NCBI GenBank assembly: GCA_964509885.1
Contig: CAZDZL010000090.1
Span: 1 to 5,910 of the forward strand
Length of the DNA: 5,910 bases
Reading direction: 5' to 3'
Source of the DNA: Palsa-1447 sp964509885
Lineage (GTDB): Bacteria > Verrucomicrobiota > Verrucomicrobiia > Opitutales > Opitutaceae
Numbering within the stretch: position 1 is the stretch's first letter; every line of letters starts with the position of its first letter. A program made the position numbers and the translations under genes. The notes below the pieces were generated by a model. That model was given only the letters and a program-made list of their open reading frames with translations. It was not told the DNA's origin and ran no database searches. Below are positions 1-5,910 of this stretch, one piece after another.

Positions 1-2405
1 AGCTGCTGAAATACCGCGGCTACACGGCCGTCGCCGTGCTGACGCTCGCCCTCGGCATCGGGGTCAACACGACGATGTTCAGCGTGCTGAACACCCTCGT
101 GCTCCAGGAGTCGGCCGCGCCCGACTCCGGGCGCCTGGTCAACCTCGTCGGCACGTCCGCGCAGGCGCAGGAGCGCTTCATCTCCCCCGGGGACTTCTTC
201 GACTACCAGCGCCAGAACACCTCGCTCGAGAAGGTCGGGGCCTACTACTGGAACAACTTCAACCTCGCGGAGCCGGGCCAGCCCGCCGAGCGGCTGGGCG
301 GGATGTCCGTCTCGGGCGACTTCTTCACGGTCTTCGGCATCCGCCCCGTCCTGGGCAGGGTGGTCGGCCCCGAGGACGACAAGCCCGGGGCGAGCCAGGT
401 CGCGGTCCTGAGCGACGGCTTCTGGCGCAGCCACTATGCCGCCGATCCCGGCGTCGTCGGGCGCACGGTGCGCATGAACGGCGCCCAGGTCGCGATCGTC
501 GGGGTCATGCCGCCGGAATTCGACAACGTCCTGTACTGGGGCCACATCGACCTCTGGGAATCCTTCAACCTGGACGGGGCGACGCGGCAAACCCGCGACA
601 ACGCCTTTTTCCGGGGAATCGGCCGCCTGAGGCCCGGGGTCGGGCTCGCGCAGGCCTCCGCGGAGGCGAACGCGGTCTCGGGGAGGCTCGCCCACGACTT
701 CCCGCTCACCGACTCCGGCAACGGCCTGCGCCTCTCCTCGTGGAACCTGGCGAGGGTCGGCGACCTCTCGAGGAACATCTCGTGGCTGTGCATGGGCCTG
801 GCGGGGTTCGTGCTCCTGATAGCGTGCGCCAACCTGGCCAACCTGCAGCTCGCCCGGATGACCGACCGTGTCCGCGAGAACGCTGTGCGGATCGCCCTCG
901 GGGCCTCACGCCTGCAGCTGATCCGCCAGCTCATGGTCGAGAGCGTCCTGCTCTCGGTTGTGGGGGGCGCCTTCGGCGTGCTGATTGCGTCATGGGGGGT
1001 TAAGCTCCTCAGCCGCGAGATCTACATCTCGGGGGTGGCGGGGTTCGACATGCCGATCAACACCGTGGTCCTCGCCTTCACGCTGCTGGCTTCGGCCCTG
1101 ACCGGCCTCGTGGTGGGGACGGTCCCCGCATGGATCGCCTCCCGCACCGACGTGAACACGGCGCTGAAGCAGGGGTCCCGGGGCTCCACGGGCGACCCCT
1201 CGCGCCATAGCCTTCGGAAGGGCCTCATCGTCGCGGAGCTCGCGCTTGCGCTCGTGCTGCTGACAGGCGCCGGCTTCTTTGTGCGGGGCATGCAGCGCCT
1301 CACGAGCGCCGACCCCGGCTGGCGGCCCGACGGGCTCACGGTCGCCACCCTCTCCCTCCCCTTCAACGCGAGCTACGTGACCGACGCCCAGTGCCAGGCG
1401 TTCTTCGACAAGCTCTCCGCGAAGATGGAGGAGATCCCGGGAACAGAGAAGGCGACGATCGCCGACCACCTGCCGATCACGGGCTTCTGGCGCACGTCGC
1501 CGGTCGTCGTCGAGGGACGGCCCGCCCCGGCGCACGGCAAGGAGCCGCTCGCGTACTACAACTCCGCGACCCCGAATTTCTTCTCGAACCTTGGGCTGCG
1601 ACTGGTGCGCGGGAGGGAATTCACGTCCGGGGACCGCGCCGACACCACCCCCGTGGCGATCATCAACGAGGCCATGGCCCGCAACCTCTTCCCGGGTGAG
1701 GACCCCATAGGAAAGCGCATCGCCGACGCCAGCGCGAAGACTCCCCGCTGGCTGGAGATCGTGGGCGTCACGGTGGACATCCACTCGACGCTCGAGCTCG
1801 TCCGCGCCCCCGACACGCCCTTCCAGGTCCATCTTCCCCTCGCCCAGACGCCGAGCCAGTTCGTCCACTGGTTCGCGGTGGCGATCCGCAGCTCGGCCCC
1901 CGAGACGACCGTGGCCGCGGCGCTCCGCTCCGCCGTCCAGCAGATCGATCCCGACCAGCCCGTCTATGACATCATCTCCGCCCGCGACGGGATGGGGCAG
2001 ATCATCAGGAACTTCGGCATGACGGGAAAGCTGCTCGGGTCGTTCGCCCTGGTGGGCCTGGTCCTCTCCGCCGTGGGGATCTTCGGCGTGATCGCGAACC
2101 TCGTGGCCCAGCGCACCTCGGAGATCGGCATCCGGATGGCGCTCGGCGCACAGGCGGGCGACGTGCTCTGGCTCGTGCTCGGCCAGGGCCTGCGCCTGGC
2201 GGCACTCGGCGTCGCGATCGGGCTCGCCTGCGGGTGGGGCCTCGTGCACTTCCTCAACTCGATGCTGCCTGCGATGCACGGCGGAGATCCCCTCGCTCTC
2301 GCCTGCGTCGTCGCGCTCCTGGGCGGCACAGCCGCCCTAGCCTGCTGGATCCCGGCCCGAAGGGCGACAAGGGTCGACCCCATCGTCGCGCTCCGGTCCG
2401 AATAG
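1..2405 (+). CDS. ADOP-type duplicated FtsX/MacB-like permease A (5' end cut by window edge)
   Basis: This is an inner-membrane permease of the MacB/FtsX superfamily in the duplicated ADOP form; its substrate is unknown. The frame is open from the window edge (first full codon at base 3) to TAG at 2403-2405, giving 800 residues. Alignment with the downstream paralog indicates that only about 11 residues are missing, so the GTG at 36 is an internal Val and not the start. In-window residue layout: membrane segment about 8-33; first periplasmic core about 40-255, with the family pattern VSGDFF, LGR, VAVLS and IVGVMPPEF; first FtsX domain with segments near 259-281, 315-337 and 353-380, and the motif ENAVRIALGAS (876-908); ALKQGSRG linker; segment about 406-430; second periplasmic core about 435-670 (ATPNFF, RGREF, VAIINEAMA, DPIGKRI, IVGV); second FtsX domain with segments near 675-701, 721-748 and 763-784, and EIGIRMALGAQ (2121-2153). 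It ends in PARRATRVDPIVALRSE. There are no Walker motifs, so any ATPase must act in trans. It is probably co-transcribed with the next gene. The family call is secure; the role is not. Confidence 0.93.
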   Translation, partial: LLKYRGYTAVAVLTLALGIGVNTTMFSVLNTLVLQESAAPDSGRLVNLVGTSAQAQERFISPGDFFDYQRQNTSLEKVGAYYWNNFNLAEPGQPAERLGGMSVSGDFFTVFGIRPVLGRVVGPEDDKPGASQVAVLSDGFWRSHYAADPGVVGRTVRMNGAQVAIVGVMPPEFDNVLYWGHIDLWESFNLDGATRQTRDNAFFRGIGRLRPGVGLAQASAEANAVSGRLAHDFPLTDSGNGLRLSSWNLARVGDLSRNISWLCMGLAGFVLLIACANLANLQLARMTDRVRENAVRIALGASRLQLIRQLMVESVLLSVVGGAFGVLIASWGVKLLSREIYISGVAGFDMPINTVVLAFTLLASALTGLVVGTVPAWIASRTDVNTALKQGSRGSTGDPSRHSLRKGLIVAELALALVLLTGAGFFVRGMQRLTSADPGWRPDGLTVATLSLPFNASYVTDAQCQAFFDKLSAKMEEIPGTEKATIADHLPITGFWRTSPVVVEGRPAPAHGKEPLAYYNSATPNFFSNLGLRLVRGREFTSGDRADTTPVAIINEAMARNLFPGEDPIGKRIADASAKTPRWLEIVGVTVDIHSTLELVRAPDTPFQVHLPLAQTPSQFVHWFAVAIRSSAPETTVAAALRSAVQQIDPDQPVYDIISARDGMGQIIRNFGMTGKLLGSFALVGLVLSAVGIFGVIANLVAQRTSEIGIRMALGAQAGDVLWLVLGQGLRLAALGVAIGLACGWGLVHFLNSMLPAMHGGDPLALACVVALLGGTAALACWIPARRATRVDPIVALRSE
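23..61 (+). repeat. Direct repeat copy 1, first membrane segment codons of permease A
   Basis: This 39-base stretch matches 2484-2522 at 38 of 39 positions; the one difference is silent, at a third codon position (ACG against ACA). It encodes the TAVAVLTLALGIG core of the first membrane segment. It is the strongest nucleotide match I noticed between the tandem paralogs, and it could mark recent duplication, gene conversion or strong constraint. Confidence 0.8.
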
Positions 2406-2430
2406 CCCGACGCCCCCGGCGCAACCGACC

Positions 2431-4848
2431 ATGCTCTCCGACATCCGGTTCGCGGTCCGCCAGCTCCTGAAGAGCCCGGGATTCACGGCCGTCGCCGTGC
2501 TGACACTCGCCCTCGGCATCGGCGTCAACGCGACCATGTTCTCGGTGCTGAACGCCCTCATCTTCAAGGGCGCACCCTTTGGGGAACCCGGCCGGCTGGT
2601 CGACGTCTTCACATCGTCGGCACAGTCGCAGTACTGGATGTGGTCGCCCGCCGAGGCTCATGACATCCGCGAGGAGAGCACGGTCTACCAGAACTTTGCA
2701 GCCTATGGCTGGTGGAGCCCGAGCATGGCCGAGCCGGGGCAGCCGGCGGTGCGGCTGTCCGCGATGACCGTCGGCGACGACTTCATGCCCATGCTGGAGG
2801 TCTCCCCGGCGATGGGCAGGCTCTTTTCGCCAGAGGAGGACCGGGTCGGCAATGTCGCCGTGGTCTCAAACCAGTTCTGGATGAGGCGCCTCGGCGGCGA
2901 TCCGCACGTCCTCGGCCGCGTCCTGCGCCTCGACGGCAAGAGCGTCGCCATTGTCGGCGTGATGCCGCCGGCCCTCGACGACCCCATGACCTGGGGACGC
3001 GTCGACCTCTGGGTGCCGATGGCCTACGACGCCAAGGGCTGGGCGATCCGCAACGGGGCGTGGCTCAGCGCGGCGGCCCGCCTCAAGCCTGGAGTTTCCG
3101 TCGCCCGGGCCCAGACCGAGATGGATGCCCTCGCCGCGCGGTATGCCCGCGACTACCCCCAGTTCAGCGCGGAGAGGGGCATCCACGTCGAGTCCCTGGA
3201 GTCCCACCGCGTGGACCCCACCTCGCGCCGCATGTCGTGGCTCGTGATGGACCTGACGCTCTTCGTGCTGCTCATCGCCTGCGTGAACCTGGCAAACCTG
3301 CAGCTCGTCCGCACAACGGGCCACGCCCGCGAGCACGCCATACGGCTCGCCCTCGGCTCGTCGCGCGGGCGCCTCGTCCGCCAGCTCCTGACGGAGTCGC
3401 TCATCATCTCGCTTGCGGGAGGCGCCCTGGGCCTCCTTGTCGCGCGGTGGGGCAATGTCGCCCTGGGAAGCAGGATCCTCGTCGACGGGGGCAACGGCCT
3501 CGACCTCCCGGTCGACCTGCGCGTGGCGGGATTCGCGGTCCTGGCGGCGACGCTCACGGGCGCCGTGTTCGGGATCATGCCGGCGTGGATCGCCTCCGGG
3601 GCGGACGCCGCGGCGGCCCTGAAGCAGGGCGGGCGGGGCACGACCGGGGACCGGTCTCGGCACCGGCTGCGCCACGGCTTGATCGTGGCCGAGATCGCCA
3701 TCGCGCTCGCGCTCCTCGCGGGCGCGGGATACTTCGTGCGGGGCACGCAGCGCCTGGTGCAGCGCGACTACGGCTTCCACCCGGAGAACCGCCTCATCGG
3801 GAACATCGACTTCTCCAACAAGGCCTTTGACGACGTGCCCTCGCGGCTGCGCGCCTTCGACCGGCTGCGCGCGGAACTGGGCGCCCTGCCCGGGGTGACC
3901 GGGGTCGCCATCAGCACCGGCAACCCCGCGGCCAGGTTCTGGGGGCTCGGCGACATCTCCATCGAGGGACGCCCCGTTCCGCCCGTCGGCAAGGAGCCCC
4001 TGTCCTTCTTCTGCGAGGCCTCCCCGGGCTACTTCGGCGTCGAGGGGATCCGCCTCCTGAGGGGCCGCGAGTTCACCGAGGACGACAAGGTGGGCACCCC
4101 GAAGGTGGCCATCATCAACCTTGCCATGGCCGAGGCGTTCTGGCCCGGGGAAAATCCCATCGGAAAGCGCATCGGGACCGGCGATCGCGACAAGCGCGAG
4201 CCGGTCGAGGTCGTCGGCGTCGTGAACAACGTCACGGTCCCGCTGTTCATCTACCAGGCGCCGGAGACGCCGTTCCAGATGTACTCGCCGATCTACCAGG
4301 ACGGGAGCCCGTGGACCACCTTCACTATCCGCAGCTCCACGGACCCGCGCCCGCTCGAGGAGTCCGTCCGGCGCATCGTCTCCAGGATCAACCCGGACCT
4401 CGCCGTGTACGGCATGGAGTCCGCCCAGGAGCGGATCGAGGAGTGGATGGCCAATTTCGCGCTCGTGAGCGGGGTCCTCACCGTGATGGCGGCGCTCGGC
4501 CTCCTTCTCTCCTGCGTCGGCATCTACGGCGTCATAGCCAGCCTGGCGGCCCAAAGGACCCAGGAGATCGGCATAAGGACTGCCCTCGGCGCGCAGCGCG
4601 GCGACGTGCTCTGGCTCATCATGCAAAACGGCCTGCGCCTCGCGGCGATCGGGACGGCCGCGGGCCTCGCCCTCGCCTTCGCGCTGACCTTTGCGCTTGG
4701 GAAGGCCCTGCCCCAGGTCCCGGGCCAGAGCGCAACGCTCACCCTCGCGCTGTCGCTTCTGATCGTGGCCGTGGCGCTCCTGGCCTGCTGGCTGCCCGCC
4801 CGCCGCGCGACCCAGGTCGATCCCATCATCGCCCTGAGGGGCGACTGA
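2431..4848 (+). CDS. ADOP-type duplicated FtsX/MacB-like permease B (complete)
   Basis: This is a complete 805-residue paralog of the upstream permease, the usual length for ADOP proteins. The ATG start is chosen because MLSDIRFAVRQLLKSPGFTA is the standard family N-terminus and no start codon lies between it and the upstream stop. The 25-base spacer 2406-2430 is C-rich and shows no Shine-Dalgarno sequence, so translation may rely on coupling to gene A or on an SD-independent start. Layout: membrane segment 18-45; periplasmic core about 50-265 (VGDDF, MGRLF, VAVVS, IVGVMPPAL); FtsX domain 1 with segments near 270-292, 322-346 and 364-388, and EHAIRLALGSS (3331-3363); ALKQGGRG linker; segment 414-438; second core about 445-670 (ASPGYF, RGREFTEDD, VAIINLAMA, NPIGKRI, VVGV); FtsX domain 2 with segments near 676-702, 725-760 and 770-793, and EIGIRTALGAQ (4564-4596). 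The C-terminus is PARRATQVDPIIALRGD. It has no ATPase domain. The first core has an aromatic-rich stretch at residues 68-95. The inner-membrane permease call is firm; the substrate is unknown. Confidence 0.95.
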   Translation: MLSDIRFAVRQLLKSPGFTAVAVLTLALGIGVNATMFSVLNALIFKGAPFGEPGRLVDVFTSSAQSQYWMWSPAEAHDIREESTVYQNFAAYGWWSPSMAEPGQPAVRLSAMTVGDDFMPMLEVSPAMGRLFSPEEDRVGNVAVVSNQFWMRRLGGDPHVLGRVLRLDGKSVAIVGVMPPALDDPMTWGRVDLWVPMAYDAKGWAIRNGAWLSAAARLKPGVSVARAQTEMDALAARYARDYPQFSAERGIHVESLESHRVDPTSRRMSWLVMDLTLFVLLIACVNLANLQLVRTTGHAREHAIRLALGSSRGRLVRQLLTESLIISLAGGALGLLVARWGNVALGSRILVDGGNGLDLPVDLRVAGFAVLAATLTGAVFGIMPAWIASGADAAAALKQGGRGTTGDRSRHRLRHGLIVAEIAIALALLAGAGYFVRGTQRLVQRDYGFHPENRLIGNIDFSNKAFDDVPSRLRAFDRLRAELGALPGVTGVAISTGNPAARFWGLGDISIEGRPVPPVGKEPLSFFCEASPGYFGVEGIRLLRGREFTEDDKVGTPKVAIINLAMAEAFWPGENPIGKRIGTGDRDKREPVEVVGVVNNVTVPLFIYQAPETPFQMYSPIYQDGSPWTTFTIRSSTDPRPLEESVRRIVSRINPDLAVYGMESAQERIEEWMANFALVSGVLTVMAALGLLLSCVGIYGVIASLAAQRTQEIGIRTALGAQRGDVLWLIMQNGLRLAAIGTAAGLALAFALTFALGKALPQVPGQSATLTLALSLLIVAVALLACWLPARRATQVDPIIALRGD
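2484..2522 (+). repeat. Direct repeat copy 2, first membrane segment codons of permease B
   Basis: This is the partner of the copy at 23-61, with one mismatch in 39 bases and the copies 2461 bases apart in the same orientation. Recombination between the copies would remove one permease and leave an intact hybrid gene. Confidence 0.8.
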
Positions 4849-4880
4849 GGCGGCTGCGGCTCAGTCGCAGCGCAGGGCGA
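4829..4880. terminator. Two-part inverted repeat between convergent genes B and C, possible bidirectional terminator
   Basis: The inner stem is nine perfect pairs (GCGACTGAG at 4841-4849 with CTCAGTCGC at 4860-4868) around a 10-base loop. The outer stem is eight perfect pairs (TCGCCCTG at 4829-4836 with CAGGGCGA at 4873-4880). The two are separated by a symmetric internal loop of four bases on each side. Both stop codons (4846-4848 and 4861-4863) lie within the inner stem. Because it is palindromic, it would fold in transcripts from either side. Neither flank has a T-run, so it is not a canonical intrinsic terminator. It may assist termination or shield the 3' ends, or it may only reflect the shared C-terminal codons of two paralogs. 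Confidence 0.4.
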
Positions 4881-5910
4881 CCATCGGGTCGACCCTGGAC
4901 GCCCTTCTCGCGGGCATCCACCCGGCGATGAATCCAACCCCGAGAAGGAGGAGCGCGCTCGCTAGGAATGTTGCCGGGTCCGTCGCCGTGAGTCCAAAGA
5001 GCATGTTGGCGACAATCCGGGTCGCCACGAGGGCTCCGGCGAGACCCAGCAGCACGCCGGTGGCAACCACGGCCAGGGATTCGCGAAGGACCATCCAGAG
5101 GACCCCCGAAGCCTCGGCGCCGAGCGCCATCCGAAGGCCGATCTCCGCGGTCCGGCGAAACACAGCATAGGAAATGAGCCCGTAGAGGCCCAGGGCTACG
5201 AGCCCGACCGCCAGGATGCTGAACAATCCGGACAGCCATGCGAACATCCTCTCGTTCGCGGACAGGTCCGCGATCTGCGCCTCCTGCGTCCTCACGTCGT
5301 CCATGGGAAGCATGGGGTCGACCGAGCGGACGGCCGACCGCACGAGCGACAGCATCATTCCCGGGTCGCCCGAGCTGCGCACGGCGAACGTGGCCTCCGC
5401 CGAGCGCTGCTGCTTCGAGGCGTGGAACGGGAAATAGACGGTCGGCGGGGCCGACTGGCGGACCTCGCTGTACATGGCGTCCCGGGCAATGCCGACCACC
5501 TCTATCAGGGTCGGCTTCCCCTGGAAATTCATCTGCTCCATGACCCTCCCGACGGGATCCTCATCGCCAAAGAATGCCTTGCTCATCGCCTGGTTGATCA
5601 CGGCGACCGTGTGCGGCGAGGTCTCGTCGCTCCCCACAATTCCCCTCCCCTTGACGATCGGGATCCCATAGGTCGGGAAGAAGTCCGCACCCACGGCATT
5701 GACCATCGCCGTTCGCGCGCCGCCCTCCGCCGACGGCGGCCTGCCCGGCACCGAAATCCGGGTGTTCCAGCCCATTTCGTCGAGAAGGGGCATCTTCGAG
5801 TACGTCACCGAGACGGCGCCCGGCACGGACCTGAGTGCCTCCGCAACCCGGCGATTCTCGGCCTCCGCGGCATCGAAGCCGGCTCCCGTGGGATTCGGGT
5901 TAAGCTGGAA
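4861..5910 (-). CDS. ADOP-type FtsX/MacB-like permease C, C-terminal half (5' end beyond window)
   Basis: This is the C-terminal 349 residues of a third permease of the family, convergent with permease B across 12 bases. The reverse-strand frame stays open to the window edge. The GTG at 5826 is an internal Val: the 28 residues upstream of it (from FQLNPNPTGAGFD to VAEALRSV) continue the usual ADOP lead-in to the second periplasmic core. Visible parts, numbered from the edge: second core about 25-215 (VGADFF, KGRGI, VAVINQAMSKAFF, DPVGRVM, IEVVGIARDAMY, PPTVYFPF); linker SANERMF; second FtsX domain with segments about 224-250, 270-298 and 315-332, and EIGLRMALGAE (5113-5145). It ends in GWMPARRASRVDPMVALRCD. 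Its P-T-V-Y-F-P pattern after the DAMY stretch is the common form in the family, whereas A and B share AP[DE]TPFQ there, so C comes from another branch. The first half should lie to the right of the window. The family call is strong, but whether the whole gene is intact cannot be seen. Confidence 0.92.
   Translation of the reverse strand, partial: FQLNPNPTGAGFDAAEAENRRVAEALRSVPGAVSVTYSKMPLLDEMGWNTRISVPGRPPSAEGGARTAMVNAVGADFFPTYGIPIVKGRGIVGSDETSPHTVAVINQAMSKAFFGDEDPVGRVMEQMNFQGKPTLIEVVGIARDAMYSEVRQSAPPTVYFPFHASKQQRSAEATFAVRSSGDPGMMLSLVRSAVRSVDPMLPMDDVRTQEAQIADLSANERMFAWLSGLFSILAVGLVALGLYGLISYAVFRRTAEIGLRMALGAEASGVLWMVLRESLAVVATGVLLGLAGALVATRIVANMLFGLTATDPATFLASALLLLGVGFIAGWMPARRASRVDPMVALRCD

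Noticed and set aside
36..38. GTG as the start codon of permease A
   Set aside because: The frame continues upstream to base 3 with LLKYRGYTAVA, matching residues 12-22 of permease B, so the true start is to the left of the window.
990..2279. Long reverse-strand open frame (429 codons) opposite permease A
   Set aside because: It lies wholly inside a clearly conserved gene. Its translation is rich in Arg, Glu, Asp, Gly and His with no domain pattern, typical of antisense frames in GC-rich DNA.
2712..3830. Plus-strand open frame of 372 codons in another frame within permease B
   Set aside because: The translation is mostly Arg, Pro, Gly and Ala with no recognisable fold, and is explained as a frame shadow.
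2866..4626. Long reverse-strand open frame (586 codons) opposite permease B
   Set aside because: Same reasoning: a charged, low-complexity translation without hydrophobic core or motifs, fully covered by the conserved permease. Its length comes from rare stop codons in GC-rich sequence.
1..4848. MacB-type fusion with an ATPase domain
   Set aside because: No Walker A (GxxxxGKS/T), LSGGQ or Walker B pattern occurs in either protein; both begin directly at the first membrane segment of the permease part.
5824..5826. GTG as the start codon of a small 321-residue permease on the minus strand
   Set aside because: The frame continues to the window edge with family-like sequence, and a start here would leave half of a periplasmic domain. 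The gene is cut by the window, not naturally short.
1..5910. Mobile element, CRISPR array, tRNA or rRNA
   Set aside because: No transposase, terminal repeats, spaced short repeats or RNA gene sequences were seen; coding sequence covers nearly every base.

Overview
The window holds three large, GC-rich genes of one family and almost nothing else. All three encode permeases of the MacB/FtsX type in the duplicated arrangement (periplasmic core, FtsX, periplasmic core, FtsX; about 800 residues, about 8 membrane segments). This arrangement is known as ADOP, 'acidobacterial duplicated orphan permease'. Such proteins form big paralogous families in Acidobacteriota and also occur in Verrucomicrobiota (Opitutae) and some other soil phyla. 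The GC-rich coding sequence and the wording of the proteins (LTLALGIGVN, AEPGQPA, PARRAT.VDPI.ALR) fit a member of one of these phyla. I lean towards an opitute-like verrucomicrobium, but the window has no marker gene to settle it.

Layout: permease A (1-2405, +) has lost only about a dozen N-terminal residues to the window edge. After a 25-base spacer comes permease B (2431-4848, +), which is complete at 805 residues. A and B are tandem paralogs, probably co-transcribed, and align end to end. After a 12-base gap comes permease C (4861-5910, -). It converges on B and is cut by the right edge, so only its C-terminal 349 residues (second periplasmic domain and second FtsX domain) are visible. 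C belongs to a different branch of the family from A and B. No stretch over 25 bases lies outside a gene.

No ATPase, membrane-fusion protein or regulator is encoded here. None of the three proteins carries a nucleotide-binding domain, as expected for orphan permeases. Each FtsX domain nevertheless keeps the cytoplasmic E-x-x-[IVL]-R-x-A-L-G motif, which in MacB and LolC/E relatives lies where the permease meets its ATPase. They may therefore be driven by an ATPase encoded elsewhere. Substrates are unknown.

The most notable non-coding signal is a two-part inverted repeat at 4829-4880. It is formed by the similar 3' ends of the convergent paralogs B and C and buries both stop codons in its inner stem. 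I see no clear evidence of a wholly new biological system.
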